Source of the DNA: a virus
IMG/VR virus record: IMGVR_UViG_3300020601_001232
Coordinates: 1 to 29,784 of that record
Reading direction: 5' to 3' (one strand)
DNA length: 29,784 nt
Part shown: positions 8,913 through 17,166 of the stretch, piece by piece
Numbering within the stretch: position 1 is the stretch's first letter
Layout: the number at the start of each line of letters is the position of its first letter
Notes under the pieces: generated by a model
What the model saw: the letters and a program-made list of their open reading frames with translations, nothing else
Databases searched by the model: none
Told to the model about the DNA's origin: nothing
Position numbers and translations under genes: made by a program

Positions 8913-9959
8913 TTACTTCCCGTATATTTTTTCTGCCTCTTCTACGTATTCAGAAAATAAATCTTTATCAAAATTAGATTTTTGAACAAACTCCTGCTGT
9001 ATTGGAGAAAGATCTAAACCAAGTTCTGTGAATTCTAATACGTAGTTTCTAACCTTGTTTCTAATTGTCAGCTCGTACTTTACTCCATCAGGTCTTTGAA
9101 ACCTGTGTAGCCACTTTAAAAATGGTAGGCATATAGCTTTTCTTCCATTTTTCCTATACTTTTCGTGAATATAGCACTCCTCTCCACCAAAGCCTCTACA
9201 GTGATCGTTAAATCTAAGCCAATGCTCCTTGGCTGTAAAAAACAAGCCAAGCCCCTGAGAGAATATTTCAAATGATTTAACATCTTCAAACCCAAGAGGG
9301 TTCATTCCAGCTCTTTTTAAAGCTGCTTCGTGGCCGTAATACGGTATGTTCTCAGAGTAAATTGTAGAGCAGTAGTCGCACTCCTTTTTTTCTTTTTGGT
9401 CTACAAGACCTACAAACTTGCATTTGTCGTCCTTGTTTAATATTGAGAGATTGTTGTGGTCACATCTGCACGACCAAGCATTTCCCCATCGACCCCACAT
9501 TTGGCCGCCCCATTCATCGTTAAAATGAGTTGCTATATTTTCCATGTTGTCATACACTAGAGGCCCTTGATAAAGATTTTTTGGTTTTGGGAATCTCTCT
9601 GTAAATTTAATAAGTTTATCTAGCGTTTCAACAACTGGACAAAGGAATACATGGCAATCCATAACAAGTACAAATTCAGTGTTGGCCTCGTCAATTATCT
9701 TGTTTCTAGCAACGGAAGTGCCGTGAATCTCAGGTAGGTTGACAATTTTGAATTTATCACCTAAACCAGTTGAACATTTAAAGTTAGTAACAGATTTTGC
9801 GTGTTCGCTTTCGGGGTCATTTTCAACAACTAAGAATTCTATTCTATCTAATAAATCTTTCCTGTTATTAAATGTCAACTCTTTTATTATATCCTGAATA
9901 CTGAAGTATACACCATTGAAATCATTGTGATGGGCCATACCTATAGTTATCTTGCTCAT
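8913..9959 (-). CDS. GT-A fold glycosyltransferase, polypeptide GalNAc-transferase-like motifs (348 aa)
   Basis: The N-terminal half has the order of a GT2/GT27 nucleotide-sugar domain: ITIGMAHHND at residues 4-13, FLVVENDPESEH at 42-53, HGTSVARNKIIDEA at 79-92, then FVLVMDCHVFL at 96-106, where D101-x-H103 is a metal site of the type found in polypeptide GalNAc-transferases (D-S-H) rather than the common D-x-D. GFGGEECYIHEKYRKNG (256-272) resembles the acceptor/catalytic GGE block, and W283-x-H285 could give the third metal ligand. Residues 163-197 form an unusual Cys-rich insertion (C164, C166, C180, C194, C197), possibly a zinc site. The start is set by AAGGAAAAAAATG. It is coupled to the mucin-like gene, its most likely substrate. 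Fold assignment is fairly safe; donor sugar and acceptor are inferred. Confidence 0.8.
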   Translation of the reverse strand: MSKITIGMAHHNDFNGVYFSIQDIIKELTFNNRKDLLDRIEFLVVENDPESEHAKSVTNFKCSTGLGDKFKIVNLPEIHGTSVARNKIIDEANTEFVLVMDCHVFLCPVVETLDKLIKFTERFPKPKNLYQGPLVYDNMENIATHFNDEWGGQMWGRWGNAWSCRCDHNNLSILNKDDKCKFVGLVDQKEKKECDYCSTIYSENIPYYGHEAALKRAGMNPLGFEDVKSFEIFSQGLGLFFTAKEHWLRFNDHCRGFGGEECYIHEKYRKNGRKAICLPFLKWLHRFQRPDGVKYELTIRNKVRNYVLEFTELGLDLSPIQQEFVQKSNFDKDLFSEYVEEAEKIYGK

Positions 9960-9995
9960 TTTTTTCCTTTAATTTCCTTGTCCTAAGTAATTAGT

Positions 9996-12900
9996 TTAAC
10001 ATCTCCTAGTTATTGTTTTGCTTATCACATCTCCGGGTTCGCCGGGAATACAGCCACAACAACTTTGAACCGTAAATATTGTGTCTCCTTCATCTGGTGT
10101 CGCTCCAACTTCTTCTTTGTAAATGCTATCTAGGTCGTCTTGTCCTAATACCGTAGTACATTCACAGTTCGCGCTAGTTGTTTCCGAGCGAGGGTTAGAA
10201 TAGAAATATGAAGCTGTTCCAGCAATCCAAACGGAATTATCGTATGTAAACGTTTGTTCTTTTACAACATCTAGTCCAGAGCATAGAGGTTCGGTTAGCT
10301 CAATTGGACAGCTAGTTGAAGTTAGTCCAAGTTGAATACCACTTATAATTCCAGCCTCGTGAACCATTGTAAACACTGTATCACTATAGTTCTGGCCGAT
10401 TAATCTTGGTCCTCCGGGATAAGACTCGCCACTAGCAAATAATATTGGATTTACAAAGTTTCCGCGTGTGTTTACGTCGTCGTAAGTTACAAGATAATCA
10501 ATGCTATCACCTTTGCTTGTAGCCAAACCGCCATCATGTGTGCCGTAAAATTTATAAGATTCTGGAACACATATTTTATTTGACCCACCCTCGTTGTATT
10601 TTTGTATTCTATTACCGAAATAATCATCTGGGTGTTGACTGCTCGACTCTTGCGTTATCTTGATTCCAGATTGAGTTCCAAATCTAGACTGAACATTCAA
10701 TATTTCTAATATTTGATTTAGATTTGTGGTGTCAGAGCAGTATCCATTTTGATAAGGCTCCATGTGATTACCCCTAATCCAAACAACACCATTTCTCTCT
10801 TGGAAGTCCATAACAGCCTGTAGAAATCTAGTATTGTTAAACATGTTGCGAAGCTCGGTCATTGACCCACAACTGTTATGATAACCAAGTACTAAAACTC
10901 CAGAAGCAAAATCTAGTTCTCCGTTTTCAGCATTTTCGGGCCAAGTTGGAACTAGACACTCTTCAACAAAGCAAACGAAATCGCCAGAAGTAATTGATCC
11001 AAAGTTAGAGTTACCGACTATAGTTTGATCGTCCGTTTCTATACCCATGAAGCTATTACCCCACGCGCAAGGCATTATTTCTGGCCCTATAATACCGGGG
11101 ATACAGCCGCAGCCACCGCCCGGATTTGCCGGTTGCTCAACAAAGCAGAAATCTTCATTAATACAGTCATCGTCGCTTAGTACTTGGAATCCACAGGAAG
11201 AACCATCTTCTCGGCAGTAAAATCCAGCGTACCTAGTTCTATTTGTAGCTCTAGTTATAATATTATAAAAGTCTAGGTCTGGGGAAGAAGAGTCCCCATT
11301 AACACTAGATATCAAAACATTTTTAATACCTGAATTTAATACGTTAGTTACGACGCGATTTAAATTATCTGCGTAGCCGACATAGGGACTTAAACTACAA
11401 CTTTCTATTATTGGATCTACGGTGTTGCAGCTAATCCAAATTGGCCTATATTCATTTTCGTATTGCAAGACCTGACCGTAAGAGCCAGCGTTGATTGTCA
11501 GATCTCTATCTCTATTGACGACGTAATAAAATTCACCATCGTCACATGCGCTTCCATTAAATATTTTTTGTAAAAATAACCCCGACGTAGGTGCGCAAAA
11601 ATCATCTGGAGGAGATATGGTCTCTCTGAAAAAGCCCTCTACATATATTGGTTTATCTCTAAGTTTTATAGAACGACCTATGCTTACGTCTCTACCAAAA
11701 GTCGCATCACCCGTCACGGTAAGTGTTTCGTCAATTTCCACGCTTTCTTTTAGAAACGCTCTACCTGAAACCTCGATGGTTTTGGCGGCAGTAACATCGC
11801 AGTGGAAGAACGATTGACCAGAAACAGCCAGTGTACCACTTATATCTACATCGCTATGGAAAGCAGCGTCCCCAGAAGCCTCTAGCGCTCCGCTAATCTG
11901 TACATCGCTATGGAAAGCGGCGTTCCCAGAAGCCTCTAGTGTGCCACTAACAGCTACGTTTCTGTGGAAAGACGCATCGCCCGAAACTTCTAGTGTACCA
12001 CTAACGTCTACATCGCTATGGAATGTAGCGTCACCAGAAACCTCTAAGGTTCCACTGACATCCATGTTTTTATGGAAAGTTGCGTCACCAGAAACTTCTA
12101 AAGTACCACTGATATATACATCCTTATAAAAGAATGAATCGCCAGATACTTCTAGGGTGTTCTTGATATCTACATTATCATGGAAAAATGCGTCACCAGA
12201 AACTTCTAGCGTGTCTTTTATATCAACATTACTATGAAAAGCTGCATCGCCAGTGACTTCTAGGAAATCATCAACTAACGCTCTGCCGTGGAAAAACGCA
12301 TCCCCTGTAACTTCAACATCTCTATTTACGTATAAATTGTTATGTAAGTATGTATTTCCAGTAACAGCTAGCTCATCGTCAATATCTACGCCGCTATGGA
12401 AATAAGCATCGCCTGTAACGGCTAGTTCATCATCAATAAATACGTTTGAGCGGAAGAACGCCTCTCCCGTAACTTCTAATGTCTGGTTAATATCAACGTT
12501 TGAATGGAAAAAAGCATCGCCCGTGACTTCTAGAACCTGTTCGACATAAGCATTTGCGTGAAAATATGCATTACCAGTAGAGTGTAGCGTTTGACCAACA
12601 TGTAGATTTCCTGTAACAAATGCATCGTCAGCAACAAATAAGTTATCTCGTATATAAGCATTGTTTTCGACCGTTAAATGTCTACCAACGTAAGCATGAC
12701 TATACAAAAATGACTGGTCGTAAACCTTTAATTGATACTCAACATCAACACCGCTATGGAAAAGTCCTACACCGGTGACTTCCAGAGTTTCATCTATGTC
12801 AACATTTGAGCGGAAGAACGCATCGCCAGTAACCTCTAGAGTCTGCTCTATATCGACGTTGCTATAAAAGAACGCATCACCAGTAACCTCTAGAGTCTGC

Positions 12901-14345
12901 TCTATATCGACGTTACTATAAAAGAACGCATCTCCAGACACTTCTAGCGTTTCGCCAACATCAAGGTTGCTATGTAAAACTGCGTCACCAGAAACTTCTA
13001 GCGTTTCGCCAACATCAAGGTTGCTATGTAAAACGGCATCGCCAGAAACTTCCAGTGTTTCCCCAATATCTACGCTACTGTGGAAGAAAGCATCGCCAGA
13101 AACCTCTAGTGTTTCTTTTATGTCAACATTATTGTGGAAAAAAGAGTCACCAGAAACCTGTAGCGTATGACCTATATCCACCCCGCTGTGAAAAACAGCA
13201 TATCCTGAAACTTCTACCGTACCACTAATGGAAACATTTTTATGGAAAGCCGCATCGCCGGAAACCTCTAAGGACTCTCCAATATCTAAATTAGAGTGAA
13301 GAATAGAATCTCCAGAAACCTCTAATTTTTGACCTACAGAAAGATTGCTATAAACAACCGTATCGCCAGAAACCTCTAGGGTTTCATCAATATCCACGCC
13401 GCTATGAAAGAAAGCGTTGTCAAAAACTTCAAGAACGTGATCTATATCTACATTGCTGTGAAAAACGGAATCGCCAGATACGGCTAGTGTTTCACCAACT
13501 TGTATTGATTTAAAAAAACCGTCCCATCTTAAATCGTAACTTCCAAAATCTAGACCATGTACATGTGGAAATATATTGACTGTGGATTGTATTTTTGCTG
13601 AGTCTGGGAATAATAGCACATCGTTTACAGAACTCCAAGCTCTGTTTGTATTGCCTAAGCTACTACCCCTGTGTTCTGTTGGAGAAACGTCCCCGGAAAC
13701 CTGAAGGGTTCCATAGTTATGTATTTCATTTGTTCCTACGGCAAGTTTTAGCTCTTCTAAGTCTCCACGTAAAAGAGGTGATCCAGACCCTTCTAAACAT
13801 TCGCTATCACATGCGTCAGGGTGCGCACCTAGAAAAAACTGATAACTATCGTTTTCACCTATATAGTAACCAGCACCAAGCCCGATACCAATATTGTAGC
13901 TTCCACGTCTGTTATGGTAAAGAGAATTAACGCCAATGGCAACATTTCCGTCACCTTCAACGCCGCCCATCAAAGACCCAAAGCCAACACCAACGTTACA
14001 GTCGCCGTCTAAGTTACAAGATATAGAGTACGAACCTACAGCTGTATTCTTCTGTCCATAAATATTTCCGTTTAAAGCAGAATACCCAAAGGCGCTATTA
14101 TCTGCGCCACTTTCATAGACAAGATATGTTTTATCTAAAGCTAATTCGCCAGCGCTTGTTTGTCTAAGGTCTACACTTTTTAAGTTCCTAGTTACAATTA
14201 TACTGCTTTCTAGGAATTTATAGTGAGAGTCAACAAGGTCTGTGAAAGCATCCCTTATGTCTTTTGGCGATATTTGTTGCGAAGAGTTGTCTGGAAAGTA
14301 ATAGTTTATACGTTGTAGAAATTCGTTCTGTGAATACTCAGCCAT
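9996..14345 (-). CDS. Giant repeat fibre (1449 aa) with YadA-like N-terminal region
   Basis: Residues 1-60 (MAEYSQNEFLQRINYYFPDN) look like a virion attachment domain. Residues about 85-175 have NSAFGYSALNG, NTAVGSYSIS, NVGVGFGSLMGG, NVAIGVNSLYHN and NIGIGLGAGYYI, the spacing of the head repeats of YadA-type trimeric adhesins. Residues about 280-895 are some 34 copies of an 18-residue unit (consensus T-L-E-V-S-G-D-A-F-F-H-S-N-V-D-I-x-E), one beta-helix-like turn each. The remaining 550 residues are non-repetitive, Cys-containing and include two CGCIPG motifs (near residue 1105 and at the C-terminus); I do not recognise this domain. A GNH motif near residue 1210 is not enough to call an enzyme. 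It starts just after the preceding small structural gene. Probable role: long side or tail fibre; inferred. Confidence 0.82.
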   Translation of the reverse strand: MAEYSQNEFLQRINYYFPDNSSQQISPKDIRDAFTDLVDSHYKFLESSIIVTRNLKSVDLRQTSAGELALDKTYLVYESGADNSAFGYSALNGNIYGQKNTAVGSYSISCNLDGDCNVGVGFGSLMGGVEGDGNVAIGVNSLYHNRRGSYNIGIGLGAGYYIGENDSYQFFLGAHPDACDSECLEGSGSPLLRGDLEELKLAVGTNEIHNYGTLQVSGDVSPTEHRGSSLGNTNRAWSSVNDVLLFPDSAKIQSTVNIFPHVHGLDFGSYDLRWDGFFKSIQVGETLAVSGDSVFHSNVDIDHVLEVFDNAFFHSGVDIDETLEVSGDTVVYSNLSVGQKLEVSGDSILHSNLDIGESLEVSGDAAFHKNVSISGTVEVSGYAVFHSGVDIGHTLQVSGDSFFHNNVDIKETLEVSGDAFFHSSVDIGETLEVSGDAVLHSNLDVGETLEVSGDAVLHSNLDVGETLEVSGDAFFYSNVDIEQTLEVTGDAFFYSNVDIEQTLEVTGDAFFRSNVDIDETLEVTGVGLFHSGVDVEYQLKVYDQSFLYSHAYVGRHLTVENNAYIRDNLFVADDAFVTGNLHVGQTLHSTGNAYFHANAYVEQVLEVTGDAFFHSNVDINQTLEVTGEAFFRSNVFIDDELAVTGDAYFHSGVDIDDELAVTGNTYLHNNLYVNRDVEVTGDAFFHGRALVDDFLEVTGDAAFHSNVDIKDTLEVSGDAFFHDNVDIKNTLEVSGDSFFYKDVYISGTLEVSGDATFHKNMDVSGTLEVSGDATFHSDVDVSGTLEVSGDASFHRNVAVSGTLEASGNAAFHSDVQISGALEASGDAAFHSDVDISGTLAVSGQSFFHCDVTAAKTIEVSGRAFLKESVEIDETLTVTGDATFGRDVSIGRSIKLRDKPIYVEGFFRETISPPDDFCAPTSGLFLQKIFNGSACDDGEFYYVVNRDRDLTINAGSYGQVLQYENEYRPIWISCNTVDPIIESCSLSPYVGYADNLNRVVTNVLNSGIKNVLISSVNGDSSSPDLDFYNIITRATNRTRYAGFYCREDGSSCGFQVLSDDDCINEDFCFVEQPANPGGGCGCIPGIIGPEIMPCAWGNSFMGIETDDQTIVGNSNFGSITSGDFVCFVEECLVPTWPENAENGELDFASGVLVLGYHNSCGSMTELRNMFNNTRFLQAVMDFQERNGVVWIRGNHMEPYQNGYCSDTTNLNQILEILNVQSRFGTQSGIKITQESSSQHPDDYFGNRIQKYNEGGSNKICVPESYKFYGTHDGGLATSKGDSIDYLVTYDDVNTRGNFVNPILFASGESYPGGPRLIGQNYSDTVFTMVHEAGIISGIQLGLTSTSCPIELTEPLCSGLDVVKEQTFTYDNSVWIAGTASYFYSNPRSETTSANCECTTVLGQDDLDSIYKEEVGATPDEGDTIFTVQSCCGCIPGEPGDVISKTITRRC
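11665..13500 (-). repeat. About 34 tandem 54-bp coding repeats in the giant fibre
   Basis: The period is 54 bases (18 codons). Most copies read roughly 'LEVSGDAFFHSNVDI', with variants VTGDA, HSGVDI and YSNVDI. Adjacent copies near 12830-12930 and 12960-13040 are almost identical in DNA, pointing to local recent duplication. Copies at the edges are more diverged. It is coding throughout and is not a CRISPR array. Confidence 0.9.
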
Positions 14346-14353
14346 TTTAAACC

Positions 14354-14821
14354 CTAGTCAAACTTAATTTGTAAATTCGTAACGTCAAACTTAACTGTGT
14401 CGCCTTTATAAATTATCCTTGGGTTGCTTAACTGAGAATACATAAGAAGATTGCCGGAACCAAAGTCTTCATGGTCTGTTATCGCTATACCGGAGACAGG
14501 CCCCCAGTCTACTAAAGCTGTATTGAAAACAATTGATCCTGAGTTTTTAATTAAACCGCTACCGGCGTCATGGTCTTCGATAGAATAAACCCAAGAATCG
14601 TCACCGTTTATTGCGGGATCACCTAATTCAACTCTAGAATAGCCAGTTAAAACGTTATCTATCCCACTTGGTATCTCTGGGATTGTTTCGCCAGTATCGC
14701 TTTCGGATGGAACGTCGCTACATAAAGCAATAACAATATTTCTAGGCTTTGGGAAAGAGTATCCCTTGAATATGTGATGTAGTAAACCAGACTCTAAATA
14801 GTCCGACAAAGCAGTAGTCAT
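14354..14821 (-). CDS. Small virion structural protein (155 aa)
   Basis: This is a beta-rich protein that starts MTTALSDYLESGLLHHIFKG, followed by F-P-K-P-R-N-I-V-I-A-L-C-S-D-V-P. It resembles small proteins often found next to capsid or fibre genes in aquatic phages (pattern: TALSNYLE...LLNHVF...P-x-x-VYVALxT). Residues about 63-75 (GYSRVELGDPA) and the C-terminal Y-K-G-D-T-V-K-F-D-V fit that family. The ATG has a GGAGC ribosome site 7 nt upstream. It is the first gene after the capsid terminator and has its own -10 element. Its place (head-tail connector, fibre adaptor or decoration) is not decided by the sequence. Confidence 0.65.
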   Translation of the reverse strand: MTTALSDYLESGLLHHIFKGYSFPKPRNIVIALCSDVPSESDTGETIPEIPSGIDNVLTGYSRVELGDPAINGDDSWVYSIEDHDAGSGLIKNSGSIVFNTALVDWGPVSGIAITDHEDFGSGNLLMYSQLSNPRIIYKGDTVKFDVTNLQIKFD

Positions 14822-14860
14822 TATAAGCTCCTATTTCCTGATACATAGACCATTTGCTCT

Positions 14861-14870
14861 ATTATACACT
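14861..14870 (-). promoter_or_regulatory. Putative late-type promoter directly behind the capsid terminator
   Basis: On the minus strand, AGTGTATAAT starts at the last base of the terminator T-run, with TATAAT at 14866-14861. The -35 position would lie inside the terminator stem, so a classical -35 is absent. It would start the fibre transcript about 35 bases before the ATG at 14821. Confidence 0.5.
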
Positions 14871-14905
14871 AAAAAAGGGTTCCCCCCAAAAAAAGAGAGG
14901 AACCC
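14871..14905 (-). terminator. Rho-independent terminator after the major capsid gene
   Basis: On the minus strand GGGTTCC (14905-14899) and GGAACCC (14883-14877) form a 7-bp stem with a 15-nt loop, followed at once by six T (14876-14871). It lies 30 bases beyond the capsid stop at 14935 and separates the head transcript from the appendage transcript. Confidence 0.88.
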
Positions 14906-14934
14906 ATAAGTTTTTCATATCGGTTGTTTAAAAC

Positions 14935-15942
14935 CTAGAATGAACCCAAAAGGATTCTTCTGTTGTCTAGAACGCCAAAACCAAGTTCAGCAAATCCATA
15001 GTAGCCAGCGCGCTGTTGTCTGTGAAGAGTTGGATCTTCAAAGACTTGAACAGCTTGCTTCATTGGCATAACAAAGCTGTCGTTAGCACCTTGGTCAAGA
15101 CCAACTACCAACTCAGCATCGCCACTAGCCAATCCGCCACTAAGTGAACTTGTGAAGAAGTCTTGGTATTCTTGACCTTCTCCGAGTTCATCTAGATCGT
15201 GAAGAGCTACACCAAAGATATTGGTGATTGGAGCGCCACCTTCACCTGCGTTGTAGATCTGAGTTCTAACAACGTCAGAAACTTGATCGAATCCCCAGTT
15301 ACGCACGTCTTCGAGTGCCTCTGGAGAAACGTAAATATCAGTCAAGCGACCGCGATTAGCGGAACCTGTGTTACCGCCAGCGTTACGACGCATAACAGTT
15401 TGCATCAAGCTAACAAGTCTCTTGGAGAACATGCCAGCAGTTGCATCGCCGTCGTAAACCAAAATGTTGCGATCAACACCGGCAGCAAGAAGGGTGTGCC
15501 ATCCGTCGTCATTCATTTTCTTGACGAAGCCAGCTTCCAAAACTTGCATAGCGCGACCGACGATATCCCAGCGAGCCTCACGAGCAAAACGAAGCAAGTA
15601 ATCAATGCTGCTTGTGATGCTGTAGGTTGGAATCATAACGTAATCACCTTCGACTGATCTCTCAGGCACGCGACCGTGACCGGGATTAGTGAAAGCAACA
15701 TGCTCACCTTCAAGTCCGGGACTAATAAGGTCCAACGGATATTCGGTGCTTCCGCCCGGCTCTACTTGAATCGTTTCAAAGATATTGCCGAGAATATTAC
15801 CAACCAAAACGCCTTTGCGAAGTGGAAGTTCTAGAGCCTTTGCGAACTCTCTTTGAGCAGCAAACGCTACATTTTGGTCATTGTCACCTGAACGGCGAAG
15901 CAATGTGATAAACTCTTCACTTGGTCTTTCTTTATATGACAT
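14935..15942 (-). CDS. Major capsid protein, HK97-fold type (335 aa)
   Basis: This is called from position (after portal, protease-scaffold and decoration-like gene), length, the strongest ribosome site in the window (AAGGAGAT, 8 nt before ATG) and sequence features. These are a long N-terminal arm, a region with SITSSIDYLLRFAREARWDIV (residues about 103-123, the type of spine helix seen in HK97-fold capsids), and a C-terminal region F-V-M-P-M-K-Q-A-V-Q-V-F-E-D-P with a closing domain G-Y-Y-G-F-A-E-L-G-F-G-V. No separate delta domain is evident, consistent with a scaffold supplied by the upstream gene. The gene is followed by a strong terminator, and its codon use looks more GC-rich than that of its fibre neighbours, as expected for the most highly expressed protein. 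Confidence 0.85.
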   Translation of the reverse strand: MSYKERPSEEFITLLRRSGDNDQNVAFAAQREFAKALELPLRKGVLVGNILGNIFETIQVEPGGSTEYPLDLISPGLEGEHVAFTNPGHGRVPERSVEGDYVMIPTYSITSSIDYLLRFAREARWDIVGRAMQVLEAGFVKKMNDDGWHTLLAAGVDRNILVYDGDATAGMFSKRLVSLMQTVMRRNAGGNTGSANRGRLTDIYVSPEALEDVRNWGFDQVSDVVRTQIYNAGEGGAPITNIFGVALHDLDELGEGQEYQDFFTSSLSGGLASGDAELVVGLDQGANDSFVMPMKQAVQVFEDPTLHRQQRAGYYGFAELGFGVLDNRRILLGSF

Positions 15943-15966
15943 TGTATTTATCTCCTTTGTATTTTA

Positions 15967-16440
15967 TTAACCGAGGCTTGGAAGGTTGACGTAAACTTTT
16001 ACATAGTCATCAGCGTCTTTAGCGCTCATGAAACGACCAACAGCTTGACCTGAAGTCGCAACGTTGGTTAGGTTTCCGGCGTTACTTGCGGAAGCGTAAG
16101 CAACTTGACCGGGAACAACAGTTACCGAATCAAGATTGTTAGTAACAACCCAACCACGAGTTAGAACAGTAACCTTGCCACCTTTTTGAACTTCATCTTT
16201 ATATTGATTAAGATGTGTTCTGGTTAGATCTTTGTTTACAACGTCGTTAAGTAGGATTCCAACTGGAACAGTACTGGTTGTAGCGGAGTCATATTTGACT
16301 TTGTTTCCACCTTGGTCCATTGCTGCGCCAGCTGCACTTGCAGCGTCTAGTAAAACAACGCCACCACGATTAGCAACCCCTTCATTGTAGAAGAAGCTGA
16401 TATCTGTTGATTCTTCATATCTATCTGATTTAAGAGCCAT
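15967..16440 (-). CDS. Head decoration-like protein (157 aa)
   Basis: A small Ala/Gly/Val-rich beta protein encoded immediately before the major capsid gene, with an AGGAGA ribosome site. The segment V-A-N-R-G-G-V-V-L-L-D, then VPVGILLNDVVNKDLTR, V-L-T-R-G-W-V-V-T-N and a closing VGRFMSAKDADDYVKVYVN has the pattern of capsid-stabilising or decoration proteins that pair with HK97-fold capsids in many phages (parallel to lambda gpD in position, not in sequence). It has no cysteine and no membrane segment. The call rests on pattern and gene order. Confidence 0.65.
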   Translation of the reverse strand: MALKSDRYEESTDISFFYNEGVANRGGVVLLDAASAAGAAMDQGGNKVKYDSATTSTVPVGILLNDVVNKDLTRTHLNQYKDEVQKGGKVTVLTRGWVVTNNLDSVTVVPGQVAYASASNAGNLTNVATSGQAVGRFMSAKDADDYVKVYVNLPSLG

Positions 16441-16461
16441 AGTTTAATCTCCTGTGAATAA

Positions 16462-17166
16462 TTATTTTTGTGAGAATACGTTATTAGAAAGCCAGTCTGC
16501 AATGCCTGCGCGAGTAGACTCAAGTTGATCGTCAGCACTTTCTGTTACAAGGGAAGCTTCTGAAGTTTCAACGTCTTCAAATGCTTCAGGTGTAATTTCA
16601 GCTTCTGCTTCTTCATCTTCAGCTTTAGCTTCTTTTTCTTTTTTCTTCTTTTCGATTGCTTCCTTCATTTCAGGAGGCATACCAGCTTCAGCTTCTTTTT
16701 CTTTTTTCTTCATGTCGCCGTGTTTATCATCCTTTGGCTTTTTTCCATACATGGCAACGACAAGATCAAAAGCTTCATCAGCAAGTCCGTCGAAAGCAGC
16801 TAGAGCAGCGTCTACATCGTCTGACTCAAAGCCAGCTTCAACTAGAGCGGCTTTACGCTTCTCCATTTTTTCTTTCTTCTTCATTTCTTCCATATGCTCT
16901 TTAGCAGATGCTAGATCTTCTTGAGATTTAGCAAGAGCGTCTTCTAGTTCAGCAACACGAGCTTGAGTGCTTTTAATGCTTTCCTCAAGTTCAGCAATAC
17001 TTGAATCTTTTTCTTCAATGGTGCTTTCAAAAGCCTCTAGCTTGGAAGCAAATTCTTTATCTTTTGCTTCTTCGATTTGAGCTTTGATGGCATCATTTTC
17101 GGCTTTAGCGGCAGTAAGTTGAGTGCGAACCTCTTCCAACTGCTTCTCTAGCAAATTATCAGACAT
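16462..17166 (-). CDS. Nested in-frame scaffold protein (234 aa)
   Basis: Codon 257 of the protease-scaffold gene is an ATG (17166-17164) preceded by AGGAGAT at 17179-17173, six bases upstream: a better ribosome site than the one of the full-length gene. The site falls exactly at the boundary between the protease signature block and the coiled-coil scaffold (MSDNLLEKQLEEVRTQL). This is the arrangement of lambda C/Nu3 and similar phages, where an internal start makes scaffold in excess over protease. The sequence shows the site and the domain boundary; the two products and their ratio are inferred. Confidence 0.75.
   Translation of the reverse strand: MSDNLLEKQLEEVRTQLTAAKAENDAIKAQIEEAKDKEFASKLEAFESTIEEKDSSIAELEESIKSTQARVAELEDALAKSQEDLASAKEHMEEMKKKEKMEKRKAALVEAGFESDDVDAALAAFDGLADEAFDLVVAMYGKKPKDDKHGDMKKKEKEAEAGMPPEMKEAIEKKKKEKEAKAEDEEAEAEITPEAFEDVETSEASLVTESADDQLESTRAGIADWLSNNVFSQK

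Noticed and set aside
10700-10780. GNH motif in the giant fibre suggesting a metallophosphoesterase
   Set aside because: The other metal-binding blocks of that family are not visible, so an enzyme call is not supported.
11665-13500. Regular 54-bp repeats resembling an array
   Set aside because: The repeats are contiguous without unique spacers, and the reading frame is open throughout; they are protein repeats, not CRISPR.
13595-13930. 111-codon plus-strand open frame
   Set aside because: Antisense to the giant fibre gene, no ribosome site or recognisable protein.
1-14345. Diversity-generating retroelement acting on the fibre or repeat proteins
   Set aside because: No reverse transcriptase or template/variable repeat pair was seen in the window.
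15199-15657. 152-codon plus-strand open frame
   Set aside because: It lies entirely inside the major capsid gene on the other strand and has no ribosome site.
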